Shown one piece after another: positions 1 to 11,400 of a stretch of DNA of 64,000 nt (position 1 is the first letter of the stretch; the number at the start of each line of letters is the position of its first letter). The stretch lies in the NCBI GenBank assembly GCA_003165335.1, contig PLTD01000127.1, forward strand, positions 62,001-126,000, written 5' to 3'. The DNA is from Rhodospirillales bacterium (GTDB lineage: Bacteria > Pseudomonadota > Alphaproteobacteria > BOG-932 > Roseiterribacteraceae). Under the pieces are notes generated by a model that had not been told where the DNA came from, did no database searches, and saw only the letters and a list, made by a program, of their open reading frames with translations. The translations under genes were made by a program, and so were the position numbers.

Positions 1-2
1 TG

Positions 3-350
3 ATCGGCCTCATCAGCAAACACGGCATCCTGATGGTCACCTTCGCCAACGACATGCAGAAGAACGAGCAGTCGGACCGGCGTACGGCGATCCAGCATGC
101 CGCGCAGATCCGGTTGCGCCCCATCCTGATGACGACCGCCGCGATGGTGCTGGGCGTGGTGCCGCTGTTGCTGGCTTCCGGAGCCGGTGCCGCCAGCCGC
201 GTGTCGATCGGCATCGTCATCGCCAGCGGCATGACCATCGGCACGCTGTTTACGTTGTTCGTCCTGCCGGCGGTCTATACCGTGCTGGGCCAGGACCACC
301 GCAAGGCGGCGACTTCTCGCCGGACGCTGGAAATCGCGGCGGTTACCTGA
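3..350 (+). CDS. RND efflux transporter, C-terminal fragment (truncated by window start)
   Basis: Frame open from window start; IGLISKHGILMV...RLRPILMTTAAMVLGVVPLLLASGAGAASR...GTLFTLFVLPAVY is the typical RND permease C-terminal TM region. Confidence 0.9.
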   Translation: MGLISKHGILMVTFANDMQKNEQSDRRTAIQHAAQIRLRPILMTTAAMVLGVVPLLLASGAGAASRVSIGIVIASGMTIGTLFTLFVLPAVYTVLGQDHRKAATSRRTLEIAAVT

Positions 351-389
351 CAATTTCCGGTAGTTGCTCCACGCAACCATTTTGGAACG

Positions 390-1397
<1,008 letters not shown>

Positions 1398-1424
1398 CCG
1401 GCGGAACTAAAGAGGGGGGAGGCG

Positions 1425-1913
1425 ATGGGCAAGAGCATCGAAGAACGGCTCCGCATCATCGAGATCAAGGACGCGGCGGCAATGGCGATGTACCGCTATT
1501 GGCGTTGTCTTGACTATAAATTGTTCGACGAACTGCCCGATGTCTTCACGCAAGATGCCTATGGTGACTGGGGCATGCCGAGCTGGCGCAAAACCGGCCG
1601 CGCCGAAATTTGCGAATGGCTGCATGCAAACGAAAGCCAATCCGATCTCAGGCTCAGCCATTTCGGTCATAATCCGGAAATCTTCGTCATCAACGACAAA
1701 GAGGCGCACGGCATTTTCAAGCTTCAGGACCTGGTGATGGTCGGCGGCATGAAGATCATGGCCGGCTTCGGCCAATATCGGATGGTCTTCGTCGAATGCG
1801 ACGACGGTGTCTGGCGGATCAATCGGTTAAACCTCAATTACGCCTATCGTGAATCCACTCAGCATTTTGTCGACGACAAGATGCTGACGACCACGCCGGA
1901 ACTCAGCCAATAA
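1425..1913 (+). CDS. SnoaL-like / NTF2-fold family protein
   Basis: 162 aa, KDAAAMAMYRYWRCLDYKLFDELPDVFTQDA... typical SnoaL_4 N-terminus. Confidence 0.75.
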   Translation: MGKSIEERLRIIEIKDAAAMAMYRYWRCLDYKLFDELPDVFTQDAYGDWGMPSWRKTGRAEICEWLHANESQSDLRLSHFGHNPEIFVINDKEAHGIFKLQDLVMVGGMKIMAGFGQYRMVFVECDDGVWRINRLNLNYAYRESTQHFVDDKMLTTTPELSQ

Positions 1914-1918
1914 AGACC

Positions 1919-2281
1919 ATGTCGGCACCGGCCTTACCGGTGACCAAGCTCCAAATCTTTTGGGGCTTCTGGTCGATCATCGGGCTGGGCGTGGTCGGCT
2001 GGGCATCGCTGCATATAGGCGGTACCGCTGCGATGCTGGACGACCTTTCCCATGGGTGGGGGGCGCTTGCCATCGCGCTGGACCTGCTGTTCGTCGCGAT
2101 CCCGGTTGTGGCGTTCATGGTCATAGAATCACAAAGGCTGGGCATGCGCTGGCCCTGGATCTGGGTGCCGCTCATTCTGCCCCTGCCCGGTGCATTCGTG
2201 ATCCCTCTGTTCTTTCTTTTGCGCGAACGCGCCCTCTTGCGCATAGCATCGCGACAACATTCGGCCAAAGGAAACGCCTGA
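1919..2281 (+). CDS. Small integral membrane protein, unknown function
   Basis: 120 aa with about 3 hydrophobic segments; 5 bp after preceding ORF, stop overlaps next ATG (TGATG). Confidence 0.6.
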   Translation: MSAPALPVTKLQIFWGFWSIIGLGVVGWASLHIGGTAAMLDDLSHGWGALAIALDLLFVAIPVVAFMVIESQRLGMRWPWIWVPLILPLPGAFVIPLFFLLRERALLRIASRQHSAKGNA

Positions 2282-3003
2282 TGATCGAGCTTCTGGGCAT
2301 GTCGAGCCCGAACGTCCAGAAAATCCAGATCATGCTGGAGGAAACCGCTCTGCCTTATCGGGTCAGGCGGATCGATGTTTGGAAGGGCGAGAATTTCACG
2401 TCCGAGTTCGAGGCGCTGAACCCCAACCGCAAGGTCCCTGTCATCATCGACGACGACGGCCCTGATGGGCAGCCCTGCACCGTATTCGAATCCGGCGCGA
2501 TCCTGATCTATCTGGCGGAAAAGACCGGCCGATTCCTGCCCGCCAACGGGACTGCCCGCTATCAGGTGCTGGAATGGTTGGCCGTGCAAATGTGCGGGGT
2601 CGGGCCGATGTTCGGCCAATATACGCATTTCCGGGTTTTCGCGCCCAAAGGCAACGACTATGCGGAAAGCCGCTATCGTACCCAGGCTGTGCGTCTGTTC
2701 GAGGCGCTGGATCACCGTTTGGGCCAGACCCGCTTCCTCGGTGGCGAGGACTACTCCATTGCCGATATGGCGACCTTTCCCTGGACTCGCGACCGTTCGG
2801 GTAAATGGGGCGGTGATTGGGGCGGCTATAGGAACTTCAACCGCTGGTTTGACGAGGTGTCAGCCCGTCCGGCGGTCAGTCGCATGACTGCCGAGATGGA
2901 CAAGGTTTGGCAGGAAGACCTCGTGTCCATCGGCACTGCATCGGACGAGATCAGGGACCGGCTGTTGGGCCGGGGCGATTTCACCAAGGCACCCTCGCCA
3001 TGA
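2281..3003 (+). CDS. Glutathione S-transferase family protein
   Basis: Internal ATG at 2281; MIELLGMSSPNVQKIQIMLEETALPYRVRRIDVWKGENFTSEFEALNPNRKVPVIID, GAILIYLAEKTGRFLP. Confidence 0.92.
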   Translation: MIELLGMSSPNVQKIQIMLEETALPYRVRRIDVWKGENFTSEFEALNPNRKVPVIIDDDGPDGQPCTVFESGAILIYLAEKTGRFLPANGTARYQVLEWLAVQMCGVGPMFGQYTHFRVFAPKGNDYAESRYRTQAVRLFEALDHRLGQTRFLGGEDYSIADMATFPWTRDRSGKWGGDWGGYRNFNRWFDEVSARPAVSRMTAEMDKVWQEDLVSIGTASDEIRDRLLGRGDFTKAPSP

Positions 3004-3551
3004 GTCCCGACGATCCCGTGGTCCGGGACTTGCTGGCGCGTCAAGACCGCAGCGAGTCTAAGGAGGCGATCCGCGATTGCCTCTATCGCTATTGTCGCGG
3101 GATAGACCGGGCTGATGCCGAGATGTTGCGATCGGCCTATTGGCCAGACGCAATCGACGATCATGTGCTGTTCAACGGCAACGCCTACGAGTTCATCGAC
3201 TGGTGCGTCCCATTGCTGGCACAGGTCGAGCACAGCCAGCATATGCTGGGGAATATCCTGATAGAGATCGACGGCAACGAGGCGCGGGTAGAGACCTATT
3301 ACCATGCCTATGAACGGCGGCGGCGCCCCTCAGGCGCGCCTTACGAGATGTTCGTCGGCGGTCGCTATCTCGATCGCTTCGTCCGGAGGGAGTGGGAGTG
3401 GCGAATTCTCCGTCGTACAGTGATGTGGGACTGGTTCCGCCACTTCAAGGACTCCGCGGATCTGGACAAGGGCGTGTTCGGCAGCGGACCTGTCAGGATG
3501 AGCGGCAAATATCCCGACGATCCGTCATATGCGCTGTTCGGGCGGCGCTGA
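3000..3551 (+). CDS. SnoaL-like / NTF2-fold family protein
   Basis: ATG at 3000 overlaps GST stop (ATGA); KEAIRDCLYRYCRGIDRADAEMLRSAYWPDA. Confidence 0.8.
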   Translation: MSPDDPVVRDLLARQDRSESKEAIRDCLYRYCRGIDRADAEMLRSAYWPDAIDDHVLFNGNAYEFIDWCVPLLAQVEHSQHMLGNILIEIDGNEARVETYYHAYERRRRPSGAPYEMFVGGRYLDRFVRREWEWRILRRTVMWDWFRHFKDSADLDKGVFGSGPVRMSGKYPDDPSYALFGRR

Positions 3552-3594
3552 ATTCAGTGTAGTGTGCCGATCAACGATAAACCGGGAGGAAACT

Positions 3595-4278
3595 GTGTTT
3601 CATTTGACGACTAGACCGTTTCTTATTGCATTGGCGCTTACCGCCACGGGCTGTGCTTCGATGCATGCCAACCAGCAGGCTGCTGCGCCGGTTGCTCCGG
3701 CCCCTGTTGCCGCGGCTCCGGCCCCGGCCGCCCAGCCGGCCCCGCCAGTGCGGGTGCGCGGGGCTATTGCAGAACTGACCGACACTTCAATCACGATCAT
3801 CAAAAAGAACGGCGAGAAGCAGGTGGTTCAGCTTCCGGCCAAATATGCCGTGAACGCGCTGGTCAAAGCCAAATTGTCCGACATCAAGCAAGGCGTCTTC
3901 ATCGGAACGACCGCGCGTCCGAAGAAGGACGGTACGCTCGTGGCCGACGAGGTCCATATCTTCCCGGACAGCATGCGCGGCGCGGGCGAAGGCCATTATC
4001 CTTGGGACACCGATGCGGATGCGACCATGACCAATGCTTCGGTCACCGAGATTACTAAGGCGGTCAAGGTCAAGGGAAAGACCCTGACGCTGACCTATAA
4101 GGGCGGAGAAACCAAGGTAACCGTCGTGCCCAAGACCTCGATCGTTATGGTTTCGCCGGGTTCCAAGGCCGATCTCAAGAAGGGCGCGTCCGTCTTCGCG
4201 ATAGCCAGCGTGACGCCGGATGGGGGCCTCAAGACCGGCTTCCTGCTGGTCGGCAGGGGCATTCACCCGCCGATGTGA
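3595..4278 (+). CDS. Putative lipoprotein with Ala/Pro-rich linker, unknown function
   Basis: GTG start at 3595 after GGGAGG; VFHLTTRPFLIALALTATGC lipobox, then AAAPVAPAPVAAAPAPAAQPAPPV linker and beta-rich domain. Confidence 0.6.
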   Translation: MFHLTTRPFLIALALTATGCASMHANQQAAAPVAPAPVAAAPAPAAQPAPPVRVRGAIAELTDTSITIIKKNGEKQVVQLPAKYAVNALVKAKLSDIKQGVFIGTTARPKKDGTLVADEVHIFPDSMRGAGEGHYPWDTDADATMTNASVTEITKAVKVKGKTLTLTYKGGETKVTVVPKTSIVMVSPGSKADLKKGASVFAIASVTPDGGLKTGFLLVGRGIHPPM

Positions 4279-4298
4279 TCTGATTGGGCGAGGGCGGC

Positions 4299-5192
4299 TT
4301 AACCGTTAAAGCTGCCTTCGCCGACAATTACGGATTTACCCCCGACGCGGATCGCCACGACGCGCCCGTCCCCTTTTTCGGCCGACGCGGTGATGAAGCT
4401 CGGCCGTCCGATTTCGGCCCCTTGTTCTACCGTCCAGGTAAAGACGCCATCTCGGTCGGGCAGGCCGGCAGCGAGGCTGGAGGCGAGAATTCCCGCCGCC
4501 GAACCGGTTGCCGGATCTTCGGCTACGCCCACACCAGGCGCCCACATCCTGACCTTGATCGTGCCGCCCGGCGCAAAGTCGCCTGCAAGCGCGTAAATCT
4601 GACGTGTCCAGGCGTCTGGCGGGAAAGCCGTCTCCCACGTGGCAGTATCGAACCGGGCGGCTGCGACTGCGTCTAAATCAGCCAGCGGAATGCAGCAGAA
4701 TCGAATGCCGATTCCGGCCATCCATGGCGCGCGGTGATCCATCCTTTCCTCTCGTAACCCGAGCATATGCGCGAGCGTCTCGCGGGGCAGCGGGCACTCC
4801 CTGATTTCGGCATCGCCAGCCAGCGTCAATTCGGCGAAGCGATGCCCATCCGCGATTCTGGCAGTGACATGCACAGTGCCGACTTCCTCGTCGAACACGA
4901 AGCGGCGCCCAGCGCCGGCTTCCTTGTCCTGCGAAGCGAGAACGACCGCGGTGCCGACATTCGGGTGCCCCGCGAACGGGAGTTCCTCATGCGGCGTGAA
5001 AATCCGTACGCGATGCGTGTGACCGGGCTTGCGCGGCGGCAGGACGAATGTGGTTTCGGAAAAATTCAGTTCGCGCGCATAGGATTGCATCAGCGCATCG
5101 GGAATGCCCTGCGCATCGGGAAACACGGCAAGCTGATTGCCGCCGAAGGGACGGTCGGTGAAGACGTCGACCAGGACAAAGCGATGAGACAT
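4299..5192 (-). CDS. PhzF family phenazine biosynthesis-like isomerase
   Basis: MSHRFVLVDVFTDRPFGGNQLAVFPDA, FAGHPNVGTAVVL, EDPATGSAAG. Confidence 0.95.
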   Translation of the reverse strand: MSHRFVLVDVFTDRPFGGNQLAVFPDAQGIPDALMQSYARELNFSETTFVLPPRKPGHTHRVRIFTPHEELPFAGHPNVGTAVVLASQDKEAGAGRRFVFDEEVGTVHVTARIADGHRFAELTLAGDAEIRECPLPRETLAHMLGLREERMDHRAPWMAGIGIRFCCIPLADLDAVAAARFDTATWETAFPPDAWTRQIYALAGDFAPGGTIKVRMWAPGVGVAEDPATGSAAGILASSLAAGLPDRDGVFTWTVEQGAEIGRPSFITASAEKGDGRVVAIRVGGKSVIVGEGSFNG

Positions 5193-5204
5193 GCCCAATC
5201 CTAA

Positions 5205-5246
5205 TAAAAACGCCGCGCCAGGGTAACCCGGCGCGGCGGACTTTTA
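5205..5246 (-). terminator. Rho-independent terminator of the DegP-like gene
   Basis: CGCCGCGCC..GGCGCGGCG stem (loop AGGGTAACCC); followed on minus strand by TTTTTATT. Confidence 0.75.
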
Positions 5247-5268
5247 TCGGACAAGGCCAAACTCAGGG

Positions 5269-6744
5269 TCAACCGGCATCCTTGGCCAGTGGAATGGCGA
5301 GGAAGATGTTGGTTCCGTCTCGGTTGATCAGAACTGCGACTGCCTTTTTCCCGGCCTTGGTTGCCTTCTTCACGGCGCCCGCTGCATCTGATGGGCTGCT
5401 GACGGGCGTATTATCCACTCGGACAATAAGATCGCCGGTACGTATACCCTGCTGTTCGGCCGGGCTGTCGGGCTTTACGCCGGCGACGACTGCGCCGGTC
5501 GCCGATTCTGATAGGCCGAGTTGCTGGCGGGCGTCCTTGTCCAGCGGCGCCAGATTGAGGCCGAGTCCGCCTGATTCACCCTCTTGCGGTCCCGCATCGC
5601 CGCCGTTTTTGCCGCGCTTCAGCGTTTCGATCGTGACAGAGATGGTCTGTTCCTTCCCGTCGCGCAGAACCTTGGCGGGGACCATCGTGCCGGGCTTGGT
5701 ATTGCCGACCGCAAGCGCCAACTCATGCGTGCTTTTGACCGACTGGTCGCCGAACCCGATGACGACGTCGCCGCTCTTGAGACCAGCCTTCGCGGCCGGT
5801 CCGTCGGCAACGACATCGGCGACGACGACGCCGTTCGTGCTGGAGAGTCCCAGCGCATCTTCCATGTCAGGCGTAACGGCCTGCATCTGAACGCCTAGCC
5901 AGCCGCGAGTCACGGTGCCGCTCTTTTCCAGTTCATCGACGATCGGCTTGGCGATGTTGGAGGGGATCGCGAACCCGATACCGACGCTGCCGCCGCCGTT
6001 GGGCGAATAGATCGCCGTGTTGATGCCGATGACCTTGCCGTCCTCGTTGAAGGTCGGCCCGCCGGAATTGCCCTGATTGATGGGGGCGTCGATCTGCATA
6101 TAGTCGACATAGGCGGAGTGTTCTTCGCTGGGTACATCGCGACCGTTGGCCGAGACGATGCCCGCGGTTACCGTGCCGCCCAGGCCGAAGGGATTGCCGA
6201 CTGAAACCACCCAGTCGCCGACGCGTGCCTTCTGGCTGTCGCCGAACTGGACGCTGGGCAGCGGGTGTCCGGCCTCAACCTTCAGCACGGCGATATCCGC
6301 GACCGAGTCCGTTCCGACGACTTTGGCGTTCAGGGTCGTGCCGTCTTGGAGCGTTACTTTGATATCCTTGCCGTTCTTGACGACGTGATTGTTGGTAACC
6401 ACAAAACCCGACGGGTCGACGATAAAGCCCGAACCGGCAACCTTGACTGGGCCTGAATGGAACTGGCGCATGCCTTGGCCGCCACCGAACCGCCGCATGA
6501 ATTCCTGCATCCCTGGGGGAAGGTGCTGTGGACTATCGTCATCGCTTTCCGCGCTGACGTTCTGTTCGACTTCGGTAGCCGCGATATTGACGACGGCGCC
6601 CTTCACCTGCTCGACCAGCGGTGCAAAGCTCGGGGCGAATTCCGCCGCGGCGTCCTTTGGCAAAGCGCCCATTCCAACGCATAAAGCCAGCACTGCGGTC
6701 GCCGCCAGGGCGTTTGTGCGCGCGCCTTCAATCTTGTGTTTCAC
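5269..6744 (-). CDS. degP: Do/DegP (HtrA)-family periplasmic serine endoprotease
   Basis: Signal peptide then VKGSGFIVDPSGFVVTNNHVV, DIAVLKV, QIDAPINQGNSGGPTFN, two PDZ domains; GTG start at 6744 favoured over the longer ORF. Confidence 0.93.
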   Translation of the reverse strand: MKHKIEGARTNALAATAVLALCVGMGALPKDAAAEFAPSFAPLVEQVKGAVVNIAATEVEQNVSAESDDDSPQHLPPGMQEFMRRFGGGQGMRQFHSGPVKVAGSGFIVDPSGFVVTNNHVVKNGKDIKVTLQDGTTLNAKVVGTDSVADIAVLKVEAGHPLPSVQFGDSQKARVGDWVVSVGNPFGLGGTVTAGIVSANGRDVPSEEHSAYVDYMQIDAPINQGNSGGPTFNEDGKVIGINTAIYSPNGGGSVGIGFAIPSNIAKPIVDELEKSGTVTRGWLGVQMQAVTPDMEDALGLSSTNGVVVADVVADGPAAKAGLKSGDVVIGFGDQSVKSTHELALAVGNTKPGTMVPAKVLRDGKEQTISVTIETLKRGKNGGDAGPQEGESGGLGLNLAPLDKDARQQLGLSESATGAVVAGVKPDSPAEQQGIRTGDLIVRVDNTPVSSPSDAAGAVKKATKAGKKAVAVLINRDGTNIFLAIPLAKDAG

Positions 6745-6997
6745 GATCAACCCACTCCATGTTGTCCGCCGCACTGGTCTGTCCGCAGAGGATCGCCCAG
6801 ATGCGCGGCTTCTGGCGTTAAATCGGCGTGCGAAGGCATCTGCGCAAGGGAGGCACCCCCGCAAATCAGCATTGCACGGGACGTGCGCAGGGAATCCAAA
6901 GCCACGAAACGGCCTTATTTGCTTGGGAATGTCCGGAAATCGGTCAGGCAGTTCTATTTTTCTTAACGGAGTTGAGAAAAAACATCATTCCGGGTTA

Positions 6998-7012
6998 TGC
7001 TGCGTCGCAGCA
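6998..7012. promoter_or_regulatory. 15-bp palindrome upstream of RND operon
   Basis: TGCTGCG T CGCAGCA, perfect 7-1-7 dyad in degP/RND intergenic region. Confidence 0.4.
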
Positions 7013-7109
7013 AACGGTGAAAATGCTTAGACCGCCGTTTGGCATGTTTCATGCCTCTCTTGAGTGTAATGCCGGTCTGCCCCTTGCAGTACGTTCAAAA
7101 AGTAAATAA

Positions 7110-7122
7110 TTCACGTAGTGAA
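7110..7122. promoter_or_regulatory. Candidate operator just upstream of RND adaptor gene
   Basis: TTCAC GTA GTGAA perfect dyad 5 bp before the ORF start. Confidence 0.4.
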
Positions 7123-7127
7123 GCATA

Positions 7128-8444
7128 TTGAGGCACGTTATGTCCGCGCAACTGAAGTCCGTACCACCAGTTACCCTTCGAGACTCAACCCAAAAGCCGC
7201 GCGCGGATTCCATTGGCGCTGTTGCGCGCGGCGTATCGTCTGTTGCTCTCAATCGTTTGGTTCGTGCGCACCGCAGTCGAATCTTCATTGGCGTCGGAGT
7301 TGTGATCGTGGCGATTGCCGCCATCGTGGCGAGTCAGCTTCTGGCGCATAAGCATAGTTTGGCTCCGCCTGCTCCCGTGCAGACCATTTCGGTCGGCCCC
7401 GTTGCCAGGGGGCCGATGCAGCGTTCGCTGGTCGTCAACGGTTCGCTTGCTGCCTGGGATGAATTGCCCGTCGGCGCCGAAGCCGGCGGTTTGGCGATCA
7501 CCCAGGTTGCGGTCGAAGAGGGCGACCGGGTAACCAAAGGGCAGTTGCTGGCGCAGCTGGACGATTCTGTCCTGCGTGCACAGCTGGCCCAGGCTCACGC
7601 GTCGGTCGCCCAGGCGGAGGCCGAATTACGCAAGGCCGAGGCCATGTCCGCGACGGCAACTTCGGATGTGCGCCGTTCGAAGGAGCTTTCGAAGAACGGG
7701 TATATCAGTGGTCAAGCGGCAGAACAGCGCGAAACCGCCCTTGCCGGCGCCGTGGCGGATGTGAATGTCGCCCGCCAAAATCTCGTGACCGCCAAGGCCG
7801 TCGCTGACGAACGGGCGGCCCAGCTTGCCCAGACGGAAATTCGTGCGCCGACCGACGGCATCGTGTCCAAGCGGACCGCCACACTTGGGAATGTCGTTTC
7901 CATCGGCCAGCAGCTTTTTCGGCTGATTCGCGACGGCCGGGTCGAGCTTAGGGCCGAGGTCCCGGAAATGGACCTGCCGCGCCTGAAGCCGGGACAGGTG
8001 GCGACGATTATCGTCAACGATACCGACCCACAGCAGTTTGAAGGAAAGATCCGACTGATTGGTGCGACGGTCGATGCCCAGACGCGTATCGGCATGGTCT
8101 ATATCGCCCTACCGGACGACCCGGTGCTCAAGCCCGGCATGTTTGTCCATGGAGAAATCAAGATCGGCTCGGGTGACGTGTTGCAGATCCCAGAAGAAGG
8201 GCTCGTCTTTAAGGACGGGAAGCCGGCGGTGTTCGTCATCGGAGCGGACGATCGTGCCAAACTGCGCATGGTAGAAACCGGTGCGCGCTTGAATGGGCTT
8301 GTCGAGATCACAGGCGGCGTCTCAGCCGGGGAGCGTATTGCGCTCGCCGGGGCCGGCTATCTCAAGGACAACGACCTGGTGCGGATTGAACAGGCGCTGC
8401 CGCAGCCTGCTGCGCTTCCGTCTCCGGCTGGGGCCGCGCAGTGA
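7128..8444 (+). CDS. Efflux RND transporter periplasmic adaptor subunit (HlyD/MFP family)
   Basis: LPVGAEAGGLAITQVAVEEGDRVTKGQLLAQLDDSVLRAQLAQAHA, coiled-coil, IRAPTDGIVSKRTATLGNVV; start possibly 7140. Confidence 0.93.
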   Translation: MRHVMSAQLKSVPPVTLRDSTQKPRADSIGAVARGVSSVALNRLVRAHRSRIFIGVGVVIVAIAAIVASQLLAHKHSLAPPAPVQTISVGPVARGPMQRSLVVNGSLAAWDELPVGAEAGGLAITQVAVEEGDRVTKGQLLAQLDDSVLRAQLAQAHASVAQAEAELRKAEAMSATATSDVRRSKELSKNGYISGQAAEQRETALAGAVADVNVARQNLVTAKAVADERAAQLAQTEIRAPTDGIVSKRTATLGNVVSIGQQLFRLIRDGRVELRAEVPEMDLPRLKPGQVATIIVNDTDPQQFEGKIRLIGATVDAQTRIGMVYIALPDDPVLKPGMFVHGEIKIGSGDVLQIPEEGLVFKDGKPAVFVIGADDRAKLRMVETGARLNGLVEITGGVSAGERIALAGAGYLKDNDLVRIEQALPQPAALPSPAGAAQ

Positions 8445-11400
8445 AATTCAATGTTTCGGCGATCTCGATTCGCCATCCGATTCCGCCGATCGTTCTGTTC
8501 ATATTGCTGACGATTGCCGGGGTTCTGTCGTTTCTCGCGCTCGATGTGACCGATATGCCCGACATCGACGTGCCGATTGTGTCGGTCAATGTCGCGCGTC
8601 CGGGCGCGGCGCCCAGCGAACTCGAAATACAGGTGACGCGAAAGATCGAAGACGCGGTCGCCGGCCTCGGAAATATCGACCATATCCACTCGACCGTCTC
8701 GGACGGAAGCTCAGTAACCACGGTGGAATTTGCCCTGGGAACCAATACCGACCGCGCCCTGAACGATGTGCGCGACGCCGTCGCCAAGATCCGCCAAAAT
8801 CTGCCTCAGGACATCCTTGAGCCGGCGGTACAGCGCGTCAACGTCGCCGGTATGCCGATACTCTACTATAGCGTATTCGCACCGTCGTTGACGACCGAAC
8901 AGCTGTCCTGGCTGATCGACAACGAGGTTTCCCGTGCGATGCTGTCGGTCAAGGGCGTGGCCCTGGTCCAACGGATCGGCGGTGTCGATCGCGAAGTTCG
9001 AATCGAACTGGATCCCCAGCGTCTGATTGCTCTGGGCATCACTGCGGACGCAGTTAACGCACAGCTGGTCGGACTTAATGTCGACATCCCCGGTGGACGC
9101 GGGACAATCGGCGGCGCGGAGCAATCCATCCGCACCTTAGGCAGCGCCCGGACGGTCGATGACCTGCGCAATACCGAAATCGCATTGCCAAGTGGGCGTA
9201 AGGCCCGTCTTTCGGAGCTGGGCAAGGTCATCGACGGTCCCAGCGAACAAAGGCAATTGGCGCGCTATGACGGACAACCGGTGGTGTCGTTCAATATCCA
9301 GCGATCGCCAAATACCAGCGATCTCACCATCGCAGCAGGCGTTTACAAGCAGGTCGATGCCCTGCGTGCGCGCTATCCCGACATCGAATTCAAGCAGATC
9401 TATTCGACGACCGAGTTCACCAAGGAAGCCTATAATGCATCCGTCGATGCGCTGAGCATCGGCGCCTTGCTGGCAATCGTTGTGGTGTTCTGGTTCCTGC
9501 GGGATTGGCGGGCCACGCTGATCTCGGCGGCTGCGATGCCGCTGTCGGCCATTCCGACCTTTGCCGTCATGAAAATGCTGGGCTTTACGCTGAACGGCAT
9601 TTCGATGCTGGCTCTGTCTCTGGTCGTCGGCATCCTGGTGGATGACGCGATCGTCGAGATCGAAAATATCGTTCGCCATATCAGGCAGGGCAAGTCGCCC
9701 TATCAGGCCGCGCTGGAGGCGGCGGACGAGATCGGCCTGGCGGTTATCGCAACCACGGCGACGATTATGGTCGTCTTCCTGCCGGTCAGTTTCATGGGCG
9801 GTGTGCCCGGCCAGTTTTTCCGGCAGTTCGGCATAACGGTTGCGGTTGCCGTCTTCTTCTCACTGCTGGTGGCGCGGCTGATTACGCCGATGATGGCTGC
9901 CTATTTCTTGCAAGCCCATCCGCAGGAGGCACCGCCGCGCTGGCTCGGCTTCTATATTCGGTCGCTGCGCTGGTGCCTTGCCCATCGTGGATTGACGATA
10001 TTGGGCGCGATCGGGATTTTTGCCGCTTCATTGGCACTGATACCGCTAATACCGACGGGGTTTTTCCCTGACGCCGATCAGGGCCAATCGGAGTTGCAGA
10101 TAGAGCTTTCGCCGGGCGCGACGCTGGCCGACAGCAACGGTGTGACCAGCCATATTTCCGATATGCTTCGCACACGTCCCGAGGTGCGCCACGTCCTGGT
10201 GTCGGTGGGCGGGCAAGGCGACATCCGCAAGTCTAACCTTTTCGTCAAACTGGCCCCGCGCAGCGAACGCAAATTGACCCAAAAGCAGTTTGAGACTGCG
10301 ATTCGCCCGGTATTGCTTTCCGTGCCGGGGATTCGTTTCGGGTTCGTCGGCACCGGCTTCGGTGAGAAAGACATTTCGGTGATCTTGTCCGGCGACGATG
10401 GTCCGGCCCTGGAACAGGTGTCGGAACGGCTGCTGAACGAGATTCAGACGATCCCCGAAGTTGTGAACGTCGCCTCTACTGCCAGCCTGCTCCGGCCGGA
10501 AGTGCTGATCAAACCCCTGTTTGACCGGGCGGCGCAGGTCGGCGTGTCGGTTCAGCAGATTGGCCGCGTCGCGATGCTCGCCACACTGGGTGATCTCGAT
10601 CAGAATTTGGCGAAGTTCAATATGGGCGACCGGCAGATTCCCATTCGCGTTCAACTGGACCCCAGCACGCGCAATGACATTGGGACGATCGAAAATTTGC
10701 GGGTAATAACATCTACCGGCGCGTCTGTACCGCTCAAATCGGTCGCCGACGTCAGTCTGGGTGCCGGGCCGGCACAGATCGACCGTTTCGACCGCAGCAG
10801 AAAGATCGCGGTCGAGGGCGACCTGCTGGCGGGCGCCGAAATCGGGCCGGTGCTGGCAAAAATATATGCCTTACCGGTGCTGCAGAATTTACCACCCGAG
10901 GTACATCTGTCGAAATACGGCAATGCCGAGCAGATGGGCGTGCTGCAGCATGATTTCGGCACGGCGCTCGCCGCGTCTCTTCTGCTGATATTCGCCGTGC
11001 TGGTTCTGCTGTTCGGCAATTTCTTTCAGCCGCCGACAATCATGATGGCGTTGCCGCTGTCCATTGGCGGCGCGCTGGTGGCCTTGCTGATTGCCGGAAA
11101 GGCCTTGTCGATGCCATCGATGATCGGCCTGCTGATGTTGATGGGCATCGTCACCAAGAACTCCATCCTGTTGGTCGAATATGCCATCGTCGCGATGCGC
11201 GATCGGGGTTTGGGTCGATCCGAAGCGCTGATCGATGCAGGGCGCAAGCGCGCTCGGCCGATCATTATGACGACGGTCGCTATGATCGCCGGAATGACTC
11301 CGATTGCGGCAGGTCTTGGCGCTGATTCCGATTTCCGGTCGCCGATGGCGATCGCGGTGATCGGCGGTCTGGTTACGTCGACCCTGCTCAGTCTGGTCGT

